A stretch of 15,394 bases of DNA from Syntrophaceae bacterium CG2_30_49_12 (GCA_001873675.1 MNZP01000110.1:1-15394); one strand, 5' to 3'. Counted from the first letter of the stretch, positions 6,500 to 14,344 are shown. A program made the numbers and translations. Notes: generated by a model from the sequence alone, not told the origin.

Positions 6500-7201
6500 A
6501 TGGATGGGAAGAAACACATCAGCGACCAGTACGAAAGGGAACTCCAGGATGTCAAGGAAAGCCTTCTGTATCTGGGTGCCATGATAGAAAAGGCGATGGG
6601 AAAGGCGATAAATGCCCTTTTAGAGAGAAACTCGGAACTGGCCCGCGAGGTAATCGCCGAAGATGATCAGATTGACCAGCTCGATGTAGAGACGGAGGAA
6701 AAGTGCATCCGCGTCCTGGCCCTCAGGCAGCCCACCGCGAGGGACTTGAGGTTCATCGCCACGGCGATCAAGATCAATGGACATCTGGAAAGAATCGGAG
6801 ACATGGCGGCTAATATCGCAGAAAGAGCGATTATTCTAAATGAAGAACCTCAACTGAAACCCTATATTGACCTTCCCCGGATGGCCGATATTGCCCGGGG
6901 GATGGTTAGGGAAAGCCTTGATGCCCTGGTTAATGAGAATGTTGAGCTGGCAAACAAGGTCAGGGGGGACGATGAATCCATAGATGCACTCAACGAACAG
7001 ATCTTCCGGGAACTCCTTACCTTTATGCTGGAGGATCCCCGGAAAATTCATGCTTCACTTCTTATTATGCAGATAGCCAAGAATCTCGAGAGGATTTCGG
7101 ATCATGCGGAAAGTATTGCCAACCGGGTGATATACATGATAACGGGCAAGATCGTGAGACATGAAACTCCTCTCAAAGCCCAGGATAAACAGATTGCGTA
7201 G
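6500..7201 (+). CDS. phoU: Phosphate-signalling protein PhoU
   Basis: PhoU links the Pst transporter to the PhoR kinase and keeps the Pho regulon off when phosphate is plentiful. It is a cytoplasmic all-helical protein of two three-helix bundles. The 233-residue length is normal. Both bundles carry the E-x3-D metal-binding motif: ERIGD at 97-101 and ERISD at 197-201, each within the family stretch (GHLERIGDMAANIAER and KNLERISDHAESIANR). A strong GGAGGAGG (6488-6495) lies 4 nt before the ATG. It is separated from pstB by a repeat element of about 95 bp and overlaps the following kinase gene by 41 bp. Confidence 0.96.
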   Translation: MDGKKHISDQYERELQDVKESLLYLGAMIEKAMGKAINALLERNSELAREVIAEDDQIDQLDVETEEKCIRVLALRQPTARDLRFIATAIKINGHLERIGDMAANIAERAIILNEEPQLKPYIDLPRMADIARGMVRESLDALVNENVELANKVRGDDESIDALNEQIFRELLTFMLEDPRKIHASLLIMQIAKNLERISDHAESIANRVIYMITGKIVRHETPLKAQDKQIA

Positions 7202-8558
7202 TCGTTTATTTTATAAAATTATGGGCAGCTACCTCGTTTTTATGTTATTATCAGTCGCCGCGCTGACTTTTCTGATTAACCGGGAGATAAAAGGCGGACT
7301 GACCATACTTGTCATGGCCTTGTTCTCCCTGCTTGCCGCACTGATATTTTCCCGAAAAATCACGTCACCCATCCGGAAAATGGAGATATTTACCCGAAAG
7401 GTATGCAACGGCGCCCCTGCGGGGACCCTTTTGGTCGAGTCGAATGATGAACTCGGACAACTGGCAAAAAACATCAATCACCTGGTTTTGCAGCAGCAGG
7501 AAAAGATCAAGCTTGTCCATAAAGAAAAAAGAAAATTGGCATCAGCCTTCACGGCTATGGTAGAAGGGGTAATGATCCTGAACAGCGACAATCGCATAGA
7601 GTCTATGAATAACAGCCTCATGAATATCCTCGGTCGCCGGGAGGATGATATTATCAATAAAACTCTCCTGGAAGTGTTCCGGAATATGGATTTACAAAAC
7701 GCCCTCGAGCGTTTTAAAGAGACGGGAGAGCCGGTTTTACAGGAAATTACTTTAGGGGGGGCATCCCCGATTATCCTGGATGTTAACATTTCCCCCATCC
7801 AGGGGCTTTCCGGGGGAGACGAGAAAACAATGATGGTCTTCCATGAGGTAACACGCCTTAAAAAGTTAGAAAATATACGGGAAGATTTTGTTGCCAATGT
7901 GACACACGAAATTAAAACGCCTCTCACGGCTATCATTGGATTCATCGAGACCCTCGAGGAAGGCGCCATTGAAGATAGAGTCACGGCAGAAAAATTTTTA
8001 CGGATTATCTCCGAACATGCCCAACGTCTCAACCGTCTGGTAGATGGCCTTCTTACTCTTTCCAGCATCGAACTGGGAGAAATAAAATTGCACCTCGAAG
8101 GCATCTCAGTGGTCCATATTGTGGAAAACGCCCTCCCCGTGATTCAGGCAAAGGCGAGAGATAAGAAACTCGCCATCCATCATGATATTCCCACCGGACT
8201 TCCCCTGATCATGGCAGACAGAGATAGGGTGGCTCAGGTCATCCTGAATATTCTCGACAATGCCGTCAAATTCACACCGGAGGGGGGAAAGGTATCAATT
8301 ACCGCGTTTGAAGATGGAGGGGGTTATGTTGTCGTAAGAATAGCCGATACCGGTATCGGTATACCGGCAAGTGAAATCCCCCGGCTGGGAGAACGCTTTT
8401 ATCGGGTGGATAAAACACGGTCACGGGAACTGGGAGGTATAGGCCTGGGATTGTCCATTGTCAAGCATCTTATGAAAGCACATCAGGGCAGGGTAGAGAT
8501 TGAAAGCTCTCCCGGCAAGAGTACAACCGTTTCCCTCTATTTTCCATGCTCTCTATAA
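7161..8558 (+). CDS. phoR: PhoR-type membrane sensor histidine kinase
   Basis: A sensor kinase expected to phosphorylate PhoB under phosphate limitation. It has 465 residues. Two membrane segments (about 22-40 and 47-64) are joined by only some six residues, so there is no extracytoplasmic sensing domain, as in PhoR of the enteric type. Then come a HAMP-like linker (65-118), a PAS domain (about 125-232), HisKA with the phospho-acceptor His249 in NVTHEIKTPL, and the ATPase domain with the N box ILNILDNAVKF (361-371), G1 DTGIG (396-400), F box ERFYRVDK (411-418) and G2 GGIGLGL (425-431). The ATG at 7161 overlaps phoU by 41 bp and gives a basic tail before the first helix. An ATG at 7221 would cut into that helix. 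The phoR assignment rests on context and architecture. No response regulator gene is present beside it. Confidence 0.85.
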   Translation: MKLLSKPRINRLRSRLFYKIMGSYLVFMLLSVAALTFLINREIKGGLTILVMALFSLLAALIFSRKITSPIRKMEIFTRKVCNGAPAGTLLVESNDELGQLAKNINHLVLQQQEKIKLVHKEKRKLASAFTAMVEGVMILNSDNRIESMNNSLMNILGRREDDIINKTLLEVFRNMDLQNALERFKETGEPVLQEITLGGASPIILDVNISPIQGLSGGDEKTMMVFHEVTRLKKLENIREDFVANVTHEIKTPLTAIIGFIETLEEGAIEDRVTAEKFLRIISEHAQRLNRLVDGLLTLSSIELGEIKLHLEGISVVHIVENALPVIQAKARDKKLAIHHDIPTGLPLIMADRDRVAQVILNILDNAVKFTPEGGKVSITAFEDGGGYVVVRIADTGIGIPASEIPRLGERFYRVDKTRSRELGGIGLGLSIVKHLMKAHQGRVEIESSPGKSTTVSLYFPCSL

Positions 8559-8581
8559 CGCCTCTATCCAATTCTGGTAGC

Positions 8582-8603
8582 CGCAGGCTTTAGCCTGCGT
8601 TTT
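8582..8603. repeat. REP-like hairpin, possible terminator
   Basis: CGCAGGC (8582-8588) and GCCTGCG (8593-8599) form a perfect 7-bp stem around TTTA; the pairing extends to 8 bp with a 2-nt loop. TTTT follows at 8600-8603. It sits in the 72-bp gap between the phoR and mnmG genes. The GC-rich stem plus a short T run could end the pst-phoU-phoR transcript. The sequence also looks like the short palindromes that are scattered in many copies in some bacterial genomes; one copy in a window cannot show that. Confidence 0.6.
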
Positions 8604-8630
8604 GTAACATATTGAAAGTAAATAAACTCT

Positions 8631-10559
8631 ATGGGTTTGCATAAGGACTACGATGTTATCGTGGTGGGAGGAGGTCACGCCGGCTCGGAAGCGGCCCTGG
8701 CTGCGGCAAGGATGGGCTGTGCGACTCTTCTCTTTAATATCAATCTCGATTCCATCGCTTTGATGTCGTGCAATCCGGCGATCGGCGGCCTGGCCAAGGG
8801 TCAACTCGTCAAGGAGATTGATGCCTTAGGCGGCGAGATGGGAAAGGTCGCCGACAGGACAGCCGTTCACTTCCGCCTGCTGAATGCCTCGAAGGGGCCG
8901 GCCGTTCAATCCACGCGGTTCCAGTGTGACAAGCAACTTTACCGGCTTGCCATGAAGGCCATCCTGGAAAAGGAGAAGAACCTTCATCTCCGTCAGGCCC
9001 TTGTGGATCGCCTGATAATCGCCAGGGACAGGGTGATTGGCGTGGAGGATAATACCGGTTTCTTTTACGGCGGGAAGACCGTGATCATTACTACGGGGAC
9101 GTTTCTGAATGGATTGATCCATGTCGGGACGGCCCGTTACCCGGCGGGACGGGCCGGTGAAATCGCCTCGATTCAACTGGCGGCCTGTCTTAAGGGGCTT
9201 GGTTTTGAAATGGGCAGGATGAAGACAGGAACTCCCCCCAGGTTAAGGGCCTCATCCATTGATTTTTCAAAGCTGGAACGCCAGGATAGCGATCCCGATC
9301 CGCAACCATTCTCATTTACCACAGAGAAACTGCGTGCAGAGAGGCTTCCCTCGTATTTCAGTTCTACAACCAAGGAAACACACCGGCTCATCAGAGACAA
9401 TATCGGACAATCTCCACTCTACTCCGGCATTATCAGAGGGATCGGCGCCCGTTACTGTCCTTCCCTCGAAGATAAGGTAATGCGCTTTGCCGATAAAGAA
9501 AAGCATCCGGTGGTTCTGGAGTTTGAAGGTCTCGATACCGAGGAGATTTACGCCAAAGGTCTGGGCAACAGCATGCCGCCTGCGCTTCAGGAAGATATTG
9601 TCCACAGTGTTCCCGGCCTCGAAGAGGCTGAGATCATGCGGTCAGCCTACGCTATCGAATATGATTTCGTACAACCGACACAACTGAGAAGGACCCTGGA
9701 AACCAAACTCGTGGCGGGTTTATACCTCGCCGGACAGATCAACGGGACTTCCGGCTATGAGGAGGCTGCCGCACAGGGGCTGTGGGCCGGCATTAACGCC
9801 GCACTGGCGGTACAGAAAAGACCTCCCTTTATTCTCCACCGGTCTGATGCCTACATGGGGGTCATGATTGATGACCTCGTGATCAGGGGTGTTGATGAAC
9901 CGTACCGGATGTTTACCTCGAGGGCCGAATACAGGCTGATCCTGAGGGAGGATAACGCCGCCATCCGTCTGATGGGTAAAGGATATGACCTGGGTCTGAT
10001 CTGTCGGGATCACTATGAACATCTCCAGGAAAAGGTCCGGCAGGTGGAGGAGGGCATCAAGAAGCTCTCTGCCGTAAAAGTCTACCCCAACCAAGATGTC
10101 AACACGACCCTTGTCAAAATGGGATCTAAACCGATTAAAAATCCGGCAACCATGTACCAGCTCCTCAAACGGAATGAAATTGCCTACGATGACCTGAAAG
10201 TTTTTGCTGGATGGGAACCGGCGCCGGATCGGATGGTGAAAAAACAGATCGAGATCGAGGCTAAATACGAAGGATACATAAAACGGCAGGTCGAGGCGGT
10301 CAAAAAGATGGCCGAACTGGAGGATAAAAAAATCCCTCCCTTCGTGGACTACTCCTCCATCCCGGGACTTTCCACCGAACTGAAGATGAAATTAACCGGA
10401 TTAGAACCTGCCACCATCGGACAGGCCGAACGGATACCAGGAATGACGCAGGCCGCCCTTACGGCCATTCTGATTACGATAAAGAAGATGGAAATAGAAG
10501 CCGGCCCTCCAAAAAGAAATAGGGGTCGGGGGTCAGGGATTAGGGATCGGTGTTTGTAG
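8631..10559 (+). CDS. mnmG: tRNA U34 carboxymethylaminomethyl synthesis protein MnmG (GidA)
   Basis: MnmG, with MnmE, builds the (carboxymethyl)aminomethyl group at position 5 of the wobble uridine in certain tRNAs, using FAD and a methylene-folate derivative. The FAD-binding motif GGGHAGSEAALAAARMG is at about residues 13-29. GPAVQSTRFQCDK near 87 and the two GidA signatures, GARYCPS near 270 and GQINGTSGYEEAAAQG near 367, are intact. The C-terminal MnmE-binding region is complete and reaches the usual end near AALTAILITIKK. The frame then runs into a GGGGTCR heptamer palindrome, which supplies about 13 extra residues (RNRGRGSGIRDRCL region) and the stop, giving 642 in total. No clear ribosome site precedes the ATG. 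Neither mnmE nor rsmG is adjacent. Confidence 0.96.
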   Translation: MGLHKDYDVIVVGGGHAGSEAALAAARMGCATLLFNINLDSIALMSCNPAIGGLAKGQLVKEIDALGGEMGKVADRTAVHFRLLNASKGPAVQSTRFQCDKQLYRLAMKAILEKEKNLHLRQALVDRLIIARDRVIGVEDNTGFFYGGKTVIITTGTFLNGLIHVGTARYPAGRAGEIASIQLAACLKGLGFEMGRMKTGTPPRLRASSIDFSKLERQDSDPDPQPFSFTTEKLRAERLPSYFSSTTKETHRLIRDNIGQSPLYSGIIRGIGARYCPSLEDKVMRFADKEKHPVVLEFEGLDTEEIYAKGLGNSMPPALQEDIVHSVPGLEEAEIMRSAYAIEYDFVQPTQLRRTLETKLVAGLYLAGQINGTSGYEEAAAQGLWAGINAALAVQKRPPFILHRSDAYMGVMIDDLVIRGVDEPYRMFTSRAEYRLILREDNAAIRLMGKGYDLGLICRDHYEHLQEKVRQVEEGIKKLSAVKVYPNQDVNTTLVKMGSKPIKNPATMYQLLKRNEIAYDDLKVFAGWEPAPDRMVKKQIEIEAKYEGYIKRQVEAVKKMAELEDKKIPPFVDYSSIPGLSTELKMKLTGLEPATIGQAERIPGMTQAALTAILITIKKMEIEAGPPKRNRGRGSGIRDRCL

Positions 10560-10589
10560 GGGGGTTTCCGACCCCTGACCCCTGATTTT
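10522..10589. repeat. GGGGTCR heptamer palindrome between convergent genes
   Basis: On the left are four 7-base units: GGGGTCG, GGGGTCA, GGGATTA and GGGATCG (10522-10549). On the right are the inverse units CGACCCC, TGACCCC and TGATTTT (10569-10589). GGGGTCAGGG (10529-10538) can pair over 10 bp with CCCTGACCCC (10573-10582). Alternatively AGGGGTCGG (10521-10529) pairs with CCGACCCCT (10568-10576). The element spans the 3' end of mnmG and touches the stop codon of the convergent minus-strand gene, so it can serve as a two-way terminator. It has the same plan as the TTCAGCC element (7-base units in two inverted arms) with a different unit sequence. Confidence 0.82.
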
Positions 10590-11334
10590 ACTCCCCCCGA
10601 CCACAATCCTGACAGGCCGGATTCCTCTTCACCCGGAGGAAATTCATCTCTCCTGACAGACCGTCCCAGAGCAGCAATCTGTTTGTCAGCAGTTTTCCTT
10701 TACCCGTAAGGTACTTAATAACCTCGGTCGCCTGGATGGAACCGATCACACCCGGGGTCACCCCGATGATGGGAAAGGTCTCCGCCGGGGGAGTTTGGGG
10801 AAAGACACATCTCAGGCAGGCCGTTTGATAAGGGATGACCGTCATGACCTGGCCGTGGAACCCCCGCACGGCGCCGTGAAAAAAGGGAATATGACGTATA
10901 ACGGCAACACTGTTCAGGAGATGCCTGGTGGGGAAATTGTCCAGTGCATCAACGATTAAGTCGGCATCCCCCACAATCCCGTTTACATTTACTTCCCCAA
11001 TCGTGCAGGAGATCGTCTCTACCTCCACATAGGGGTTCATGGCCCGTATCTTCTCTTTTGCTGAGGCTGTTTTTTTTCTGCCCACGTCGGAGGGCCAGTG
11101 CAGGGTTTGCCTGTTGAGGTTGCTTACTTCCACGGCATCATTATCGGCTATTACGATACGTCCGACGCCTGCAAAAGCAAGGTATGTGGCTATCGGTGAG
11201 CCCAGCCCCCCCGCTCCAGCGATCAGGATTTTAGCCCCTTTGAGCCTCTCCTGGCCCTCCCTCCCTATGAGGGAAAGCTGCCGGTTGTATCGCCTCAGTT
11301 CTTCACCGGTTATTATTTCCCTTTCTTCAGGCAT
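10588..11334 (-). CDS. ThiF/MoeB/HesA-family adenylyltransferase (E1-like)
   Basis: Members adenylate the C-terminal glycine of a small ubiquitin-like protein (ThiS, MoaD) or of a peptide, for sulfur transfer or peptide modification. The 248 residues show RYNRQ (15-19), the nucleotide loop GAGGLG (40-45), IADND (62-66), NLNRQ (72-76), K88 and DALDNFPTR (129-137). A zinc site is made by C173-x2-C176 and C241-x2-C244. The C-terminal GVIGSIQATEVIK is typical. In MoeB and ThiF the segment between the first CxxC and this helix carries a conserved Cys (in a C-x-E/T-A-G-V context). Here it is shorter and has no Cys. No ThiS/MoaD-like gene is visible. It is the last gene of the minus-strand quartet. 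It lacks a Shine-Dalgarno site, since a repeat element ends right at its ATG. The exact subfamily is unresolved. Confidence 0.85.
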   Translation of the reverse strand: MPEEREIITGEELRRYNRQLSLIGREGQERLKGAKILIAGAGGLGSPIATYLAFAGVGRIVIADNDAVEVSNLNRQTLHWPSDVGRKKTASAKEKIRAMNPYVEVETISCTIGEVNVNGIVGDADLIVDALDNFPTRHLLNSVAVIRHIPFFHGAVRGFHGQVMTVIPYQTACLRCVFPQTPPAETFPIIGVTPGVIGSIQATEVIKYLTGKGKLLTNRLLLWDGLSGEMNFLRVKRNPACQDCGRGE

Positions 11335-11335
11335 A

Positions 11336-11430
11336 TTATTAGGTATTTAGGCTGAAGGCTGAAGGCTGAAGGAGCCTGATAGCCTCCTAACAGTCTTCAG
11401 CCTTCAGCCTTCAGTCTTCAGCCTTCAGCC
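11336..11430 (-). repeat. TTCAGCC heptamer palindromic element, copy 2
   Basis: Three GGCTGAA units (11350-11370) face five units TTCAGCC, TTCAGCC, TTCAGTC, TTCAGCC and TTCAGCC (11396-11430). The arms can form a stem of about 22 bp (11350-11371 with 11395-11416) with one wobble pair. The loop contains a small inner hairpin, AGGAG (11370-11374) with CTCCT (11384-11388). Read on the minus strand, it shares loop, heptamers and tail (CTAAATACCTAATAA) with copy 1 at 6427-6482. It fills the whole gap between the radical SAM and ThiF-like genes and ends 1 bp before the ThiF-like ATG. Confidence 0.87.
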
Positions 11431-11440
11431 TTATTTTCTG

Positions 11441-12559
11441 TTAGGTCTCAGATTTGTCACCTGCCCATCTCCAGCAGCCGGGATCAGCAGCCATGATATC
11501 GCCTGTATAGGTATATGCCCTCCTCCTGCACCCCCCGCAGATATACCTGTACTGACATTTCCCACACTTGCCCTTCAGATTTTCCCTGTTCCTTATGATT
11601 TTAAACAACTCCGCATTTTCCCAGACATCCTTTAATTTTTCCTTCCTTAAATCACCCACTTCCAGGGTCATTATATCCCCTGCCGTCACTTTTCCGGAAG
11701 CGGTTATACAGTAACTATATATGTTGCTGATACACCCCACGCAGAAATCGTAAAAATTGCAGGGTTCATTCGGATCAGCGCAGATCCTCTTACAGTATTC
11801 GTCTTCGGCGACGATATAGCGGTTTTCAAATGACACCCTCTGCCATCCGTACCGGTCTTGCGCTTCCAGTAAATACCGCTGTGCCCTTTCCAACTGCTCC
11901 TTTGATAATGTCCATTCTTTTCCCTCAGAGGCCCTCCCCAACGGCAGAAACTCAACCATGGTAAAATCCACCCCCATATTTATGGAAAGCTCTACCATCT
12001 TTTCCAACTCATCATAATTTAGGTTCGTAAGTGTCATGATCAATATTACCTTGGGAACACCGACTTTTACCAGGTTCCGGAGAGCATCCATCGTCCTCTG
12101 GAAAGAGCCTTCCCCTCTATTCCAGTCATGATTCTTTTCCATGCCATCCACGCTAATCTTTACCTGGGAAAGTCCCGCCCTTGCCAAATCCCGGCAGAGA
12201 CGCTCATCCAAAAGGTAACCGTTACTGTTCATTGCCACATGCATCCGGCTGGATGCATATCTCACTATATCAACCAGATCTTCCCTCAAGGTTGGTTCCC
12301 CCCCGGCAAACATCACTATCTCCGTGCCTGCTTCGGCAATATTATCAATGATAGTAAATACCTCTTCTGTACTCAGTTCATGATGAGGGGGCTCTGGGGA
12401 AGCTGGAGGATAGTACTTAGCATCGGCAAAACAATACTTACAGTTCAGGTTACAAGCGTCGGTGAGACTAAACCACGCAAAGAGGGGCTTACATTCCGCT
12501 ACTGCCCGGTAAAACTTCTCCCGTGTGATCTCTAAAAAATTGTCTTTTTCATTTTCCAT
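11441..12559 (-). CDS. Radical SAM/SPASM-domain maturase-type enzyme
   Basis: Radical SAM enzymes split S-adenosylmethionine with a 4Fe-4S cluster to start radical chemistry. SPASM members usually modify peptides, proteins or tetrapyrrole-type cofactors. The 372 residues include the cluster motif C36-x3-C40-x2-C43 (CNLNCKYC), GGEP (86-89), and the barrel motifs NSNGY (111-115) and KISVDG (134-139). The C-terminal SPASM domain has C332-x2-C335-x5-C341-x2-C344 and C362. The usual G-x4-C of the first auxiliary cluster is G289-x4-G294 here (GKVTAG). Six further cysteines lie at 256, 260, 267, 273, 276 and 284. The CGGCRRRAYTYTGD region recalls heme-pathway enzymes of the NirJ/AhbC/AhbD type, but identity cannot be fixed. 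It starts 3 bp after the VWA gene stop, so the pair is likely coupled. Confidence 0.86.
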   Translation of the reverse strand: MENEKDNFLEITREKFYRAVAECKPLFAWFSLTDACNLNCKYCFADAKYYPPASPEPPHHELSTEEVFTIIDNIAEAGTEIVMFAGGEPTLREDLVDIVRYASSRMHVAMNSNGYLLDERLCRDLARAGLSQVKISVDGMEKNHDWNRGEGSFQRTMDALRNLVKVGVPKVILIMTLTNLNYDELEKMVELSINMGVDFTMVEFLPLGRASEGKEWTLSKEQLERAQRYLLEAQDRYGWQRVSFENRYIVAEDEYCKRICADPNEPCNFYDFCVGCISNIYSYCITASGKVTAGDIMTLEVGDLRKEKLKDVWENAELFKIIRNRENLKGKCGKCQYRYICGGCRRRAYTYTGDIMAADPGCWRWAGDKSET

Positions 12560-12562
12560 CTT

Positions 12563-14326
12563 TCATCTCTTTAAGAGCCTGTCCCGAAATAGATTTTCCA
12601 GACCTTCCGGTAAGTTCCGAATGTCATCCATCAGATAAACCGTCCCCCGGGGATACCGTTCCAGCAGAAACTGTCTTGTCTGGAGATTACACCCACACCC
12701 GATAGTTATGAGTTCGATCCTGTTTTTCTGGCAGTACTCCAGGGCATCAAGCACGTTCAGTCCGCAATTTGCAGCCCCATCGGTAATATGGATGATCAGC
12801 TTTCTTTTGTCGTCCTTTTTCATGAGTATGGCAGCAGCCATAATTGCCTGACCCGTCGGGGTTTGGCCTGTAGGCATTATGGTGTATAATTCACCTCCCT
12901 GGTATAGCCGTACGAGATTGCACCGGCGGGTCTGTTCCTGATAACCGAAAACTTCCAGATGATTGAAGAAACCTTTCGCCGCTTCCGTAAGGGAGACAAA
13001 AGTCTGTTCCGCTACTGTCCACGGTCTCTCGGTTATTCCCCTTCCCGCCATGGAGGCCGAAGCGTCCGCCACAATACTGATGTTCCATGAATAATCAGAA
13101 CCTGAAATATCTTTCCTTTTAAATATCTTACCATCCAGAGGTACACGATAGAGTCTCCGGGCGTCTATTTTTCCCATATCCACGCCCCTGATGATACCTC
13201 TTATTCTCGATCTTCTAATAAGGGTCTTCTGCTTCTGAAATATCCTTTTTAAACGTTCCACCTGTGATTGATCTACACTCACATTGCATTTGGCAACTGC
13301 ACGGCTGAAAGTCGTATTCATTTGTTGTGCCTGAGGGTCCTCAATAGCCACCGATATATGTTGGGTTAGATCAGACTCTCCCTCCTCCAGCTTGAAACTG
13401 ATCTGAGCGGCAAGTTCCTCATCAAGGCCAGGTGACTCCTCCTCTTTTTCTTTAGGATCATCCCGATCGGGATTCTTTTCCTTTTCTTCTCCTGCCTCAG
13501 GCATCTTGACCTTGGGACCGCTCTCATCCTGAATATTCACCCCGTCGGGATAAGGGGCAAGTCTTTCCCACATCTTGATGATCGAAGAAATGCCGTCCCA
13601 CATCTCAAGGTATATCTCAACTCTTTTATTCCTCCTCTCCGCCAGGGTGGAGAGATTCTTTACATCTCTGATTGTATCGGAGTATTTCAACATGATAGCT
13701 ATCAGGTCGTCATAGTAAGGATGGAGATTAGGAGGCAATGTTTGCAGAAATATTTTTTTCCGCCATAGACTTGCCAAACTTGATGCCGTCGGCGGGAGAG
13801 AAGGGTCCCTCTCTGTTTTGTCGGCAATGGATTTCCAATACTTCGAGAGGTAAAGGCGCCAGACGGTAGGGCGAACCTGTTCATCTATGTACAGGTCTTC
13901 CGCGACAGAGATAAAACTGCTGAGATAATCTTTCATCCCTTCCGCTGAGGGGGAAGCCCGTTGTTTGACCTGGGTTTTTACCCAATCACCCCATTCAATA
14001 CACCAGAAGGCCTCACGGACAACCTCTCCTACCAGAAGGTCAATTTTTCGGAAAGGAATAGGGTAAATTCCTCTGACTTCGGCCGGATTCAGGATAATAG
14101 AGTTATCTTCCGAAGCGGACATTCCCTGCCAGTAAATAGGCTTGACATTACTGCCGATGTGACCGGCCACCTTGCGCATGGCAGTTAGAGCTGTAGCCAG
14201 TTCAGTTGCCTCAAGACGGGAATAATTCTTTCGCCAGTACCTGGAGTACGCCTTTTGGGGGCCTTCTGGAACTTTATAATTCTTCACTGGCGTATTATTA
14301 TTACTATCGGCAATTTTGGCGCTCAC
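12563..14326 (-). CDS. VWA-domain protein of the CobT/NorD/CoxE type
   Basis: A partner protein for the MoxR-type ATPase encoded upstream; such pairs insert metals or remodel metalloenzymes (CobS/CobT, NorQ/NorD, CbbQ/CbbO). It has 587 residues. The N-terminal 1-270 part is helical and not recognised. An acidic, charged linker at about 276-300 resembles that of CobT. A basic stretch RRSRIRGIIRG (371-381) and DARRLYRVPLDG (388-399) precede the VWA domain (about 413-587). The MIDAS metal site is intact: D421-x-S423-x-S425 (DASAS), Thr in GQTPTGQA (487-494) and D516 in HITDGAAN. The start is a GTG at 14326, 18 bp after the ATPase gene; GGAGG lies about 13 nt before it, which is rather far. It is cytoplasmic, with no signal peptide or membrane helix. 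Confidence 0.87.
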   Translation of the reverse strand: MSAKIADSNNNTPVKNYKVPEGPQKAYSRYWRKNYSRLEATELATALTAMRKVAGHIGSNVKPIYWQGMSASEDNSIILNPAEVRGIYPIPFRKIDLLVGEVVREAFWCIEWGDWVKTQVKQRASPSAEGMKDYLSSFISVAEDLYIDEQVRPTVWRLYLSKYWKSIADKTERDPSLPPTASSLASLWRKKIFLQTLPPNLHPYYDDLIAIMLKYSDTIRDVKNLSTLAERRNKRVEIYLEMWDGISSIIKMWERLAPYPDGVNIQDESGPKVKMPEAGEEKEKNPDRDDPKEKEEESPGLDEELAAQISFKLEEGESDLTQHISVAIEDPQAQQMNTTFSRAVAKCNVSVDQSQVERLKRIFQKQKTLIRRSRIRGIIRGVDMGKIDARRLYRVPLDGKIFKRKDISGSDYSWNISIVADASASMAGRGITERPWTVAEQTFVSLTEAAKGFFNHLEVFGYQEQTRRCNLVRLYQGGELYTIMPTGQTPTGQAIMAAAILMKKDDKRKLIIHITDGAANCGLNVLDALEYCQKNRIELITIGCGCNLQTRQFLLERYPRGTVYLMDDIRNLPEGLENLFRDRLLKR

Positions 14327-14344
14327 CGGTTGTATTTGGCCTCC

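Noticed and set aside
7478..8104. Open frame of 208 codons antisense to the kinase
   Set aside because: The product is Ser/Arg-rich with no family resemblance and no ribosome site. The kinase motifs on the plus strand are complete.
8602..8608. Pho half-site TTGTAAC before mnmG
   Set aside because: There is only one heptamer and no partner 11 bp away, and mnmG has no known phosphate link. A short A/T-rich match is expected by chance.
11350..11430. CRISPR-like array
   Set aside because: The units are 7 bases with no spacers and lie in two inverted arms. This is a heptamer palindrome, not a CRISPR.
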